From positions 3,348,001 through 3,412,000 of the forward strand of contig NZ_CP129019.1 of assembly GCF_020524355.2 (NCBI RefSeq): a stretch of DNA of 64,000 nucleotides, read 5' to 3'. The translations under genes were made by a program, and so were the position numbers. The notes under the pieces were generated by a model that searched no databases, was not told the origin of the DNA, and was given only the letters and a program-made list of their open reading frames with translations. Origin of the DNA: Mesobacillus subterraneus. Lineage in GTDB: Bacteria > Bacillota > Bacilli > Bacillales > Cytobacillaceae. Below, piece after piece: positions 9,681 to 17,764 of the stretch; the stretch's first letter is position 1; each line of letters opens with the position of its first letter.

Positions 9681-10541
9681 TTATTCAATGCTTCTCCATA
9701 AATAGAGCGAAGCATAGCTTAAATAAGGGTTCCATGGTTCTTTAAACTTTTCCATTTCAGCAGGGGTCGGTTTTTCCTCAAGATTGAAATACTTTTTCAG
9801 TGCATTCTGGATGCCAATGTCGCCCATCGGGAATAAATTCGGCCGCCCGAGCGCGAACATCTGGAAGTTTTCAACCGTCCATGGACCGACGCCGCGAATC
9901 TTGATCAATTCCCGGGCAACTTCCGCATCAGGCATTGACTTCATTTTTTCAAAATCAAGCTGTCCGGATGCTGCCATCTCGGCAATGCCAATCACATATT
10001 CAGCCTTCCGCCCGCTGAATTGTAGTTCCCGCAGCTGTTCAACTGTCAGTTGAGCGACTTTTTCCGGATTCGGATAATACCAGACACCATCCAGTTCCTC
10101 GCCGAAAGATTTCACGAACCGTTCTGTTAAAGTAAAAGCGAACTTAAGATTGACCTGTTGATGAATAATACTCTTGATAAGACTTGAAAATGGATCAAAT
10201 TCAAGGACGAGCGGAGTGCCATAATGTTCATTGAACAAGTTTTTTAACTCCGTCGTCTGAAAATGCTCATGAATGTGGATTAATTTCACATCCCATTGAA
10301 AAATTTCCGTTAGACGCTGCAGAGTCATTTCTTTGTCATGGTCAGCACGAATAAGGAATTCAGGCTTTTCCAGAGTCCCCGTTCCGATGACATCTGCTAC
10401 GACTTTTTTATTTTTAAAATCAAGCGGCACCTTCACATGTCGCTTTTCTATATCCACCGAATGAAGAGGATCGAGCGCCAGCCTGCTTAAAGCAAGATCA
10501 AAATCATATGGACCTGAAAATGCCACCTTTTCTTCCCACAT
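9681..10541 (-). CDS. DNA-3-methyladenine glycosylase, AlkA/YfjP type
   Basis: Base-excision repair of alkylated purines. 286 aa with an AlkA-like N-terminal domain and then the HhH-GPD fold. The hairpin is in IRGVGPWTVENFQMFA and the catalytic Asp follows in FPMGDIGIQNAL. SLIKSIIHQQVNLKFA is the usual first GPD motif. The start is taken at ATG 10541; a TTG two codons earlier is possible. The B. subtilis counterpart YfjP lies in the same yfj region as pdaA (yfjS), so local order is conserved. Followed by rlmCD. Confidence 0.88.
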   Translation of the reverse strand: MWEEKVAFSGPYDFDLALSRLALDPLHSVDIEKRHVKVPLDFKNKKVVADVIGTGTLEKPEFLIRADHDKEMTLQRLTEIFQWDVKLIHIHEHFQTTELKNLFNEHYGTPLVLEFDPFSSLIKSIIHQQVNLKFAFTLTERFVKSFGEELDGVWYYPNPEKVAQLTVEQLRELQFSGRKAEYVIGIAEMAASGQLDFEKMKSMPDAEVARELIKIRGVGPWTVENFQMFALGRPNLFPMGDIGIQNALKKYFNLEEKPTPAEMEKFKEPWNPYLSYASLYLWRSIE

Positions 10542-10667
10542 ACACAAACCGCCCTTAAGTATTTTCCCCGTATTATAGCATTTCCGCAGGATTTTTACGA
10601 AGAAATGGGGTTTTTTAAAAAGGAAGCTTTATCTGTTTGTTTAAAATTCTGATATGAAATGGGTAGC

Positions 10668-10812
10668 TGTTATTTTTATAGCGAAAAAATCTTTTTTATA
10701 GCGAAAAAGAAGATATTATAGCGATAATTTCTTTTTTATAGCGAAAATAAAATTTTTATAGCGAAAAATTCATTTTTATAGCGACTTGGAAATTATCTAG
10801 AACTTTTTCCAA
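10668..10812 (-). repeat. 20-bp-period TATAGCGA array with terminal hairpin (array A)
   Basis: TATAGCGA recurs at 10677, 10697, 10717, 10737, 10757 and 10777, exactly 20 bp apart, with T-rich DNA before and A-rich DNA after each core. The array ends on the right in a hairpin TTGGAAA...TTTTCCAA (10786-10812). Read on the minus strand: pdaA stop, terminator, hairpin, array, then the alkA start. Three further arrays with the same core, period and end hairpin occur in this window (40858, 48840, 57725). Confidence 0.85.
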
Positions 10813-10822
10813 TTTCAATAAT

Positions 10823-10844
10823 CCCGGCACCAAAAGATGCCGGG
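10823..10844 (-). terminator. Hairpin terminator of pdaA
   Basis: Stem CCCGGCA/TGCCGGG, 8-nt loop, 13 bp past the pdaA stop. The T-run is weak. Confidence 0.65.
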
Positions 10845-10856
10845 ACAAACTGCCAC

Positions 10857-11666
10857 TCAGTACAACATCGGATCCTTCATTCCGCTCTTGCTTAGCATCA
10901 AATCATCAAGGCTTTTAAAATTGTAGCCTTGTTCTTTCAAATCCCTGATTACTTTTCCCAGTGCATCAGCGTTATCCTTGGATACGGTGTGCAAAAGCAG
11001 GACTGCGCCTGGGTGGATCTGCGTCATGATTTTATCATAAGAGTATTGAGCGCCTTTTTGCTGGTCGGTATTCCAGTCAACGAAAGCGAGCGACCAGAAA
11101 ACATGGGTGTATCCGGCTTCCTTCGCAGCTGCCATCGTCTTTTCGCTGAAAATCCCCCGTGGGGGCCGCAAATACGTCATATGCTTTTTCCCTGTGATTC
11201 TCTCGGTTTCAGCTCTGACCATTTCCAGTTCCTTTTTAATCTTCTCTTCACTGATCTTCGTCATATCAGGGTGGTGCCAGGAATGATTGCCGATGATATG
11301 GCCTTCATTCGCCATTCGCGCAACAAGCTCTGGAGCACTTTCGAGATAATGCCCTGTCACGAAAAAGGCAGCAGGCACCTTTTCCTCCCTTAAAATATCG
11401 AGGATTTTTTCAGTATAGCCATTTTCATATCCGTTATCGAAGGTTAAATAGATATCCTTTGAATTCTTGTCTCCTTTGTAAACTGCTCCGTGGTCTTCAA
11501 GGATGACCTCAAACATCCTGCCTGCATCTGCCTGCCTTCCATTGCGGCCCTTCTTGAACCCCCAATGCAAAGGTGAATTGGAGTTATCCTCTGCATCCGT
11601 TGTCGCTGGCAAGGTAATTAGCAGCAGCATCGCCGAAGCAAGCAAAATTTGAAAAATCTTTTTCAT
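10857..11666 (-). CDS. pdaA: Polysaccharide deacetylase PdaA (spore cortex muramic delta-lactam)
   Basis: Removes the N-acetyl group of muramic acid on the way to cortex muramic delta-lactam, which marks spore cortex for germination lysis. 269 aa. Signal peptide MKKIFQILLASAMLLLITLP. NodB domain motifs: the metal Asp in TFDNGYENGYT, the H-x3-H pair in GNHSWHHPDM, TYLRPPRG, and LLLHTVSKDN at the end. The start is ATG 11666, 6-7 nt after GGAGG; the longer frame reaching 11738 has no ribosome site. Own terminator. A sporulation promoter was not resolved by eye. The presence of PdaA supports a spore-former. Confidence 0.93.
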   Translation of the reverse strand: MKKIFQILLASAMLLLITLPATTDAEDNSNSPLHWGFKKGRNGRQADAGRMFEVILEDHGAVYKGDKNSKDIYLTFDNGYENGYTEKILDILREEKVPAAFFVTGHYLESAPELVARMANEGHIIGNHSWHHPDMTKISEEKIKKELEMVRAETERITGKKHMTYLRPPRGIFSEKTMAAAKEAGYTHVFWSLAFVDWNTDQQKGAQYSYDKIMTQIHPGAVLLLHTVSKDNADALGKVIRDLKEQGYNFKSLDDLMLSKSGMKDPMLY

Positions 11667-11785
11667 GATGTTCCTCCATTGATGTTTTTGCTTAGTGTTT
11701 GTCAGCTTGTCAAAAAAATTCTTATAAGTATATATCAATTTAAATAGCGAATAGTAAAAACATACAAAACACTAAGGAGAACGCT

Positions 11786-12748
11786 ATGTCAGAAGAACAA
11801 AAGATCGGTTGGACATCTGGAGAAGTAGGCAACCTTTGGAATATATATATGGCGAACTCAATGGCTGCCTGTATGTTCAAACATTTTCTATTGCACGTGG
11901 ACGATGAGGAGATCAAGGATTGCCTTATAACAGCAGATCAATTGAGTAAAAAGATCCTCGCAGAATTGGAAGAACTTTTTACAGCTGAAGGAATGACCAT
12001 ACCAAATGGATTTTCAGATGCTGACGTAAATGAACAGGCTCCCCGGCTGTTTTCAGATAGTTTTTACCTGAACTACCTTGATATGATGGTCAAATATGGG
12101 GCGCTCTATTACAGCGTCGCGCTGCCAGGTTTCTCGAAGATGGAGCTGCGCCATTCAATCACGAACATCAATATTTCTTCACTCAATCTTTCGAATAAGG
12201 TAACTGAAATGATGCTAAAGAAGGGATTGCATGTCAGGCCACCATACATCCCGATAACAAAAGAAACGTCTTTTGTAGAAAAACAAAGCTTTTTTAATGG
12301 CTATTTTGGCGATAAAAGATCTCTATCAGCTATGGAAATAACCCATTTATTTCTGAACATCCAGGTCAATGCGATCAAAACGATTCTTGTCATGGGATTC
12401 AGCCAGGTTGCGAAGAAAGAAGAGGTAAGGGATTATTTTTTACGAGGGAAAAAAATTAATATTAAACAGCACAACACACTTTCCCAGATCATGTATAAAG
12501 AAGACTTGCCTGTATCCATTCCAAGCCAATTTATGATTACCGATTCGACTGAAGCTCCTTACTCAGATAAGCTTATGCTCTTCCACATTTCAAATCTGTC
12601 TTCCGCAAAGGTGCGGAACTTTGGAGATTCAATGGCAGTAAGTCCGCGGCATGATCTCGCGGCAACTTACGCAAGATTCCTTATTGAGACAGCGAATTTC
12701 GCTGAAGATGGGGCAAATATTCAAATCCAAAACGGCTGGATGGAATGA
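11786..12748 (+). CDS. DUF3231-family protein
   Basis: 320 aa, soluble, with two similar halves of about 160 residues, each starting with a helical segment (TSGEVGNLWNIYMANSMAAC; SAMEITHLFLNIQVNAIKTI). This layout matches the DUF3231 proteins common in spore-forming Bacillaceae. Helical bundle halves resembling ferritin-like or rubrerythrin folds have been suggested for such families; no metal motif is obvious here. AAGGAGA precedes the ATG. Convergent with fumA over a shared terminator. Function unknown. Confidence 0.8.
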   Translation: MSEEQKIGWTSGEVGNLWNIYMANSMAACMFKHFLLHVDDEEIKDCLITADQLSKKILAELEELFTAEGMTIPNGFSDADVNEQAPRLFSDSFYLNYLDMMVKYGALYYSVALPGFSKMELRHSITNINISSLNLSNKVTEMMLKKGLHVRPPYIPITKETSFVEKQSFFNGYFGDKRSLSAMEITHLFLNIQVNAIKTILVMGFSQVAKKEEVRDYFLRGKKINIKQHNTLSQIMYKEDLPVSIPSQFMITDSTEAPYSDKLMLFHISNLSSAKVRNFGDSMAVSPRHDLAATYARFLIETANFAEDGANIQIQNGWME

Positions 12749-12868
12749 CCGCCGGGAAATGTGGATCGAGAGCAGCTGGCAAAACGGAAGAAATAGCGAC
12801 AAAGGCTACCTGTCCTGTCTAACTTCGGCAAGCGTCTGGAAAAGTCAGGAGACGCATCTAGACAATAA

Positions 12869-12903
12869 AAAGGAGACTCTCCCAAAGAGTGAGTCTCCTT
12901 TTC
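12869..12903. terminator. Shared terminator between DUF3231 gene and fumA
   Basis: Perfect stem AAAAGGAGACTC / GAGTCTCCTTTT, 11-nt loop. Confidence 0.9.
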
Positions 12904-12909
12904 ATTGTT

Positions 12910-14463
12910 TTATTTGTAAACTCGATCAGCGAACTGTGCCAGTTTTTCAAGGGATGATTTTTCAACTTCCTCGTGCAGGCTGTTTCCGTGTGAGTCCATC
13001 GTGACAACCGCAGTAAAACCTTCTACGTTCAGGTGCCACATGGCTTCAGGGATACCAAAATTCATCAGGTCAACGCCGTCTACGGATTTAATGCAGTCAG
13101 CGTAGTACTGCGCTGCGCCGCCGATTGCATTAAGGTATACACCGCCATGTTCTCTCAAAGCAGCGAGCGTCTTTGCTCCCATTCCACCTTTACCGATAAC
13201 AGCGCGGACGCCGAACTTCTTCATGATATCGCCCTGGTAAGGCTCCTCACGAATACTTGTTGTTGGACCAGCCGCCTTCACATGCCATTTACCTTCATCA
13301 TCCTTGAGCATAACCGGACCACAATGGTAGATGACCTGGCCATTCAGGTCAACTGGTGAATCATGATCTGAAAGATACTTGTGAATCGCGTCACGGCCGG
13401 TATACATCATGCCGTCGATTTTCACAACATCCCCAACCTTAAGCTCGCGGATTTGCTCTTCTGTAATTGGCGCAGTCAATGTAACAACAGTTTGTTCTGC
13501 TGGTGCTTCAGCTGCTGCAGCGATTTCCTGGGCTGCAGGCTGTGCGAAGTCGATCTTCTCACCCTCCTGGTACATCCAATCCTGAATCTCTCCACTTTCA
13601 GGATTCACCGCTACACCAAGACGGCGGTATGCCCAGCAATTGTATGCTACAGATACATAGAAGCTAGCAGGAATACGGTTCATGACACCAACTTTGCAGC
13701 CAAGGAGGGTTGTTTCGCCGCCAAAGCCCATCGTGCCGATTCCAAGCTTGTTAGCATTTTCCAGTACATATTCCTCAAGACTGCGAAGGTCAGGATGCGG
13801 ATTCACATCGTCAACCGTACGGAACAGCTGCTCTTTCGCAAGGTCGTAACCGGAAGAACGATCGCCTCCGATCCCAACGCCTATAAATCCAGCGCTGCAG
13901 CCTTGTCCCTGTGCCTGGTAAACCGAATGCATGATGCACTTACGGATCCCATCCAGGTCACGGCCAGCGCGGCTAAGTCCTTCTAGTTCAGCTGGCAGGC
14001 TGTACTGGATGTTTTTATTTTCACAGCCGCCGCCCTTTAAAATCAGGTGTGCGTCAATATAATCCTTTTCCCATTGCTCGAACTTGATGACAGGAGTGCC
14101 GCCGCCAAGATTGTCGCCGCTATTTTCCCCTGTAAGTGAATCAACGGAGTTTGGACGTAATTTCCCATCCTTCGTTGCCTGCGCAATTGCATGGTGAATC
14201 GCTTTTTTCATTTCCAGCTGGTTCGCCCCAACCGGAGTTTTGATTTTGAAGGTTGGCAAGCCCGTATCCTGGCAGATCGGTGATACATTGTCATCAGCCA
14301 TTTTAATATTATTCGTAATCGTATCAAGGCTCATCGCCGAACGGGTTCCCGCGTTCTCGCGCTCCGCCGCTGCTCTGATTGCCCTGCGCACATCCTTAGG
14401 CAGGTTCGTGGATGTTTCAACAATCAGCTGGTACATGCTTTCCTGAAACTTTTCGATATTCAT
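12910..14463 (-). CDS. fumA: Fumarate hydratase class I (4Fe-4S)
   Basis: Reversible hydration of fumarate to L-malate in the TCA cycle. 517 aa with the class I alpha and beta parts fused, joined by an Ala/Glu-rich linker near residue 310. The three cluster cysteines are visible: SPICQDTGLP (C64), KGGGCENKN and LLGCKVG. B. subtilis uses the iron-free class II enzyme; class I occurs in the B. cereus group and thermophilic bacilli. GGGGAGAGGGG lies 7 nt before the ATG at 14463. Monocistronic. Confidence 0.94.
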   Translation of the reverse strand: MNIEKFQESMYQLIVETSTNLPKDVRRAIRAAAERENAGTRSAMSLDTITNNIKMADDNVSPICQDTGLPTFKIKTPVGANQLEMKKAIHHAIAQATKDGKLRPNSVDSLTGENSGDNLGGGTPVIKFEQWEKDYIDAHLILKGGGCENKNIQYSLPAELEGLSRAGRDLDGIRKCIMHSVYQAQGQGCSAGFIGVGIGGDRSSGYDLAKEQLFRTVDDVNPHPDLRSLEEYVLENANKLGIGTMGFGGETTLLGCKVGVMNRIPASFYVSVAYNCWAYRRLGVAVNPESGEIQDWMYQEGEKIDFAQPAAQEIAAAAEAPAEQTVVTLTAPITEEQIRELKVGDVVKIDGMMYTGRDAIHKYLSDHDSPVDLNGQVIYHCGPVMLKDDEGKWHVKAAGPTTSIREEPYQGDIMKKFGVRAVIGKGGMGAKTLAALREHGGVYLNAIGGAAQYYADCIKSVDGVDLMNFGIPEAMWHLNVEGFTAVVTMDSHGNSLHEEVEKSSLEKLAQFADRVYK

Positions 14464-14591
14464 CAAACTACCCCTCTCCCCTTGTCGTTCTAACTCTTTT
14501 ATATGTGAAAATTTTATAACAATTTCTCCGATATCATTATACTCCTATCATCTATTGTTTTAAAGATGAATGTGGAATCGTTTACAAATAA

Positions 14592-15172
14592 GAAAAGCGA
14601 AAGCGCCTCGTTCAGCCCTGACAAGCGTTGGAGGGCCTGACATTGAAGTCGGTCTATGACTTCATTGGCAGGACCGAAACGTCTCGAGGGGCTAGGCGCT
14701 GGAGCTAGACAAAGAAAAGCGAAAGCGCCTCGTTCAGCCCTGACAAGCGTTGGAGGGCCTGACAGTGAAGTCGCTCTTTGACTTCATTGGCAGGACCGAA
14801 TTCGAAATGCGGAGGCGACTGCTCAACTCCGACTAGCGCTGGAGGGCCTGACATTGAAGTCGGTCTTTGACTTCATTGGCAGGACCGAATTCGAAATGCG
14901 GAGGCGACTGCTCAACTCCGACTAGCGCTGGAGGGCCTGACAGTGAAGTCGGTCTTTGACTTCATTGGCAGGATCGAATTCGAAATGCGGAGGCGACTGC
15001 TCAACTCCGACTAGCGCTGGAGGGCCTGACATTGAAGTCGGTCTTTGACTTCATTGGCAGGACCGAAGCGTCTCGAGGAGTTAGGAGCCGCAGCTAGACA
15101 AACGTCTCGAGGGGCTAGGCGCTGGAGCTAGACAAAGAAGAGCGAAAGCGCCTTGGTCAGCCCCGACAAGTT
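14592..15172 (+). repeat. Amplified nested-palindrome elements, copy group 2
   Basis: About 580 bp with no gene. Two element starts lie 121 bp apart (14593, 14714). The second copy is expanded internally: an 89-bp unit beginning GAATTCGAAATGCGG repeats at 14798, 14887 and 14976, then a normal tail closes it, followed by a second tail and a truncated third start (15135-15172). Two arm versions occur: AGCCCC with GGGGCT, and AACTCC with GGAGTT. Confidence 0.9.
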
Positions 15173-15184
15173 TTATTAAGCATA

Positions 15185-15213
15185 GAAAAAAGACCTCCTT
15201 AAAGGTCTTTTTT
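15185..15213 (-). terminator. Terminator of the SE1561-family gene
   Basis: Stem AAAAAAGACCT / AGGTCTTTTTT with a 6-nt loop; it overlaps the stop codon. Confidence 0.88.
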
Positions 15214-15397
15214 ACATATCGCGATGCTTGAATTCGCGGCATTTCGCGTCCATTTCTTCGACGATTTGAATCATGCGGTCGATATCTTCAAGCTCCGTTT
15301 CTTCAGGATTGATTGCTTCAAGCAATTCAGCAAACATATCCAAACGCTGTTTCAAGAATACAACCTGCGTATTTTTATCATTTATCGAACTTCCCAA
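15212..15397 (-). CDS. SE1561-family small protein
   Basis: 61 aa, highly charged and helical: FLKQRLDMFAELLEAINPEE, then DIDRMIQIVEEMDAKCREFK. Matches the small conserved SE1561 family of Bacillales, of unknown role. The start is TTG at 15397, 8 nt after AAAGGAG, which begins MGSSINDKNTQ; upstream in-frame codons have no ribosome site. Probably cytoplasmic. Confidence 0.75.
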   Translation of the reverse strand: MGSSINDKNTQVVFLKQRLDMFAELLEAINPEETELEDIDRMIQIVEEMDAKCREFKHRDM

Positions 15398-15545
15398 AAT
15401 TCTCGCTCCTTTCACTACCTTTAACATCCTACCTAAAAATGGGGAATTGTGCAATATTACGGTTACACATCATATGGATAGTATTCCCCCTTCTTCATAT
15501 GTTTGTCCATGGTTTTTTAGGAAAAAACATAGATGAGGTGATGAT

Positions 15546-16049
15546 ATGTTTTTTAATTCTTGGGAATCGGCTTTGCGGCTACTGATTATGGGCTTTCTTG
15601 CTTATTCCGCTCTTATTTTATTGCTGCGCATTTCCGGCAAAAGAACTTTATCAAAAATGAATGCATTTGACCTGATTGTCACAGTTGCGCTCGGCTCGAC
15701 CCTGGCGACCACCCTTTTGAACAAAAATATTGCGCTTATTGAAGGGATTGCGGCGTTTCTCATTTTGATTGTCCTTCAATTCCTCGTTGCGTGGCTGTCC
15801 ATCCGTTCAGACGGGTTCAAAAAGCTAATCAAATCAGATCCAAAACTAATTTTTTATCAAGGGAAATATTTAAAAGAAAATATAGTAAAGGAGCGTGTGC
15901 TCGAAGTTGAAATTCTCCAGGCAGCACGTTCAAGCGGAATCAATTCAATGGATCAGGTGGAAGCTGTTGTCCTTGAAACAGACGGGAGCATCTCCGTCAT
16001 AAAAAAATCAGATTCACAGACCAATACTCTGGCTAGCGTGGACCAATAA
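15546..16049 (+). CDS. DUF421 (YetF-like) membrane protein
   Basis: 167 aa. Two or three N-terminal transmembrane segments (about 10-30 and 60-85) with the conserved RISGKRTLSKMNAFDLIVTV, then a cytoplasmic domain with KERVLEVEILQAARSSGI. Typical of the short DUF421/YetF proteins, some of which are tied to spore germination or resistance in other bacilli. GAGGTGATGAT precedes the ATG. Its own terminator hairpin has been split by the IS element at 16070. Confidence 0.88.
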   Translation: MFFNSWESALRLLIMGFLAYSALILLLRISGKRTLSKMNAFDLIVTVALGSTLATTLLNKNIALIEGIAAFLILIVLQFLVAWLSIRSDGFKKLIKSDPKLIFYQGKYLKENIVKERVLEVEILQAARSSGINSMDQVEAVVLETDGSISVIKKSDSQTNTLASVDQ

Positions 16050-16114
16050 GAAGCAGACTGAAATCATTCTGAACTGCTCCCCGTCAAGTAGACAGTGGAA
16101 ATAATAAAAACAGC

Positions 16115-17022
16115 CTAAGCGGCTTTAGCCCTGAATTCTAGGGGGCTAAGGCCGTTTAATCTTTTTTGGTAACGTTCATGATTATAAAAGTATATGTACT
16201 CATCAATCGCCGCAGAAAGCTCTTCAAAGGTCTTATATTTCTCCATGTAATATTTCTCGCTTTTCAGTGATCCCCAAAAGGATTCCATTGGACCATTGTC
16301 AATACATCTTCCGACTCGGGACATACTTTGAGTCATCTGTGCTTGATCTATTCTTTGTTTAAATCCAAAATGGGTATACTGAAAGCCCCTGTCGCTATGT
16401 ATAAGTGGGCGGTCACCATTCAGTAGGGCCGTGGCCTGATCCAGCGTATCAAATACCAGTTTATTGTTGTTGGAATGTCCAAATACGTAACTAACGATGG
16501 CTCCATCATGTAAGTCTTTAATTGCACTCAAATAAGCCTTTTTTGCTTCTCCATACTTGAACTCAGTCACATCAGTTACCCATTTCTCATTTGGACTTTC
16601 GGCTTGGAAATTACGGTCTAACACGTTTTCTGCGACGTGTTGAGGGGTTGACTTTTTATAGCGATTTTTCTTTTTCCGAATAACGCTTTGAATGCCGACA
16701 ATCTTCATCAGCCTATAGATTCGCTTTTCATTGAAGCTCTTGTTCAACCTTCTATTCAAAGTCATCGTAATCCTGCGGTAGCCGTAGATTCCTTTAACCT
16801 CCTCATGGAGAGCCTTCATTTCTTCTACAAGCATCACATTTTGACATTCACGCTTGGAAGGTGTTCGCTTCAGCCATTTATAATATGCAGACCTACCAAC
16901 CCCGCAATTTCACAAAGCATAACGAAAGAGAATCCTTCTTCTTCGTGTAGTTCCTTGATAGCGATATATTTCTCCTCAAGGCGTATCTGGCTTATCTTCG
17001 CCTCCTTTCGATCTCCTCTAAC
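16115..17022 (-). pseudogene. IS3-family transposase OrfB (DDE integrase domain), frame break
   Basis: Normally made as an OrfAB fusion by -1 slippage at 17022-17028. All three catalytic residues are present: D in WVTDVTEFKYG, D in LIHSDRGFQYTH, E in CIDNGPMESFWGSLKSEKYY. The fused frame reads through KVRGDRKEAKISQI to FVMLCEIAG. It then needs one extra base at a G4 run (16900-16903 on the plus strand) to continue as VGRSAYYKWLKR. As written the product stops early, so the element would not transpose by itself. The remaining intact frame (16115-16837) lacks the N-terminal part. Confidence 0.85.
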
Positions 17023-17669
17023 TTTTTTAGGAATAAGTTCTCTGCGCGTAATCGCTCATTTTCGCTCGCAAGCCTCTTCATCTCCAATTTCATCTTCTGT
17101 TCTGGGGAGAGTTCAACTTCTTCCTTTTTCCTCCCTCGCTTATCCCGAAGGGCTTCTTCGCCGCCATCCTCATACTTTTTAACCCATTGATATGCTTGTT
17201 GGTAAGAGACCTTAAAGGTCTCAGCTGCCTTCTGATAATCCTTGCCGTTCTCAAGGCAATAGAGCACAATCTCTTTTCGTTCATTTATGGTAGTGTTTCT
17301 TCTAGTCATAGTGTTTGTCCTTCCTTTGGAAGTGTCCTTTAATTCTCTATGACTATTATACTTGTTAATCCATTTCTGGAGGACGCGTCTACATGAGATT
17401 TCATACTTTCTGATAACATCATTTTGAGAGTAGTCCCCACTAAGATAGTCCTGTACAGCCGCCAGCTTAAGTTCCTTAGAATACCTCTTCCAGGTAGAAG
17501 ACTTCTTTAATCCTTCTGCTCCGTATTTTTCATACCTGTAGACCCAATCATAAATTGCATGATCATTTACTTTGTATATAAACTTCAGCTCTGAAATAGA
17601 ATGGCTACCCTTTTTTAACGCCTCTACAATCTTGATTTTATCTTGGAATGAATATGTCCTTTTTGACAT
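16992..17669 (-). CDS. IS3-family transposase OrfA (helix-turn-helix)
   Basis: 225 aa, longer than the roughly 170 aa of classical IS150 OrfA. Two or three helix-turn-helix units are visible: SISELKFIYKVNDHAIYDWV, QNDVIRKYEISCRRVLQKWI and YQKAAETFKVSYQQAYQWVK. A C-terminal leucine-zipper-like stretch (MKLEMKRLASENERLRAENL) follows. Binds the IS ends. The ribosome site AAAGGGGAG, 8 nt before the ATG, is part of the hairpin at 17678-17731. Confidence 0.9.
   Translation of the reverse strand: MSKRTYSFQDKIKIVEALKKGSHSISELKFIYKVNDHAIYDWVYRYEKYGAEGLKKSSTWKRYSKELKLAAVQDYLSGDYSQNDVIRKYEISCRRVLQKWINKYNSHRELKDTSKGRTNTMTRRNTTINERKEIVLYCLENGKDYQKAAETFKVSYQQAYQWVKKYEDGGEEALRDKRGRKKEEVELSPEQKMKLEMKRLASENERLRAENLFLKKLEEIERRRR
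17022..17028 (-). promoter_or_regulatory. Programmed -1 frameshift site A_AAA_AAG
   Basis: The heptamer A AAA AAG is in the OrfA frame near its end (LFLKKLEEI). A -1 slip leads straight into the OrfB frame (KKVRGDRKEAKIS). This is the standard IS3-family signal. Confidence 0.8.
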
Positions 17670-17677
17670 AATAAATA

Positions 17678-17731
17678 CTCCCCTTTAGGTAGACAGATTT
17701 TTATTTTTTAATCTGTCTACCTAAAGGGGAG
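17678..17731 (-). promoter_or_regulatory. Perfect 22-bp hairpin that hides the orfA ribosome site
   Basis: CTCCCCTTTAGGTAGACAGATT (17678-17699) and its exact inverse (17710-17731) with a 10-nt loop. The distal arm is the IS right terminal repeat; the proximal arm contains the orfA Shine-Dalgarno. A transcript entering from outside would fold and block orfA translation, while one starting inside the element would not carry the outer arm. Confidence 0.75.
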
Positions 17732-17764
17732 CATATCATTCAGCCTGCTTCTTTTTCCACCTAA

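Larger units (their letters stand above)
16070..17738 (-). mobile_element. IS3-family (IS150-type) insertion sequence
   Basis: 1669 bp. Terminal inverted repeats: left TGAACTGCTCCCC..., right (reversed) TGATATGCTCCCC..., 21 matches in 26. Both begin with TG as in this family. A 3-bp target duplication TTC flanks it (16067-16069 and 17739-17741). It holds orfA and orfB in the usual -1 arrangement. It sits in the loop of a host transcription terminator. Confidence 0.9.
16048..17757 (+). terminator. Intrinsic terminator of the DUF421 gene, interrupted by IS insertion
   Basis: Left arm AAGAAGCAGACTGAA (16048-16062) and right arm TTCAGCCTGCTTCTTTTT (17739-17756). Removing the element and one TTC copy restores a hairpin AAGAAGCAG-A-CTGAA / TTCAG-C-CTGCTTCTT with a T-tail just after the DUF421 stop. 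The coordinates span the inserted element; only the two arms are host DNA. Confidence 0.8.

Noticed and set aside
10668..10812. Array mistaken for CRISPR
   Set aside because: The repeat core is only 8 bp, the period is 20 bp, the spacers are low-complexity A/T and no cas gene is present. The same holds for arrays at 40858, 48840 and 57725.
13381..13986. 201-codon plus-strand frame
   Set aside because: Antisense of the intact class I fumarase gene.
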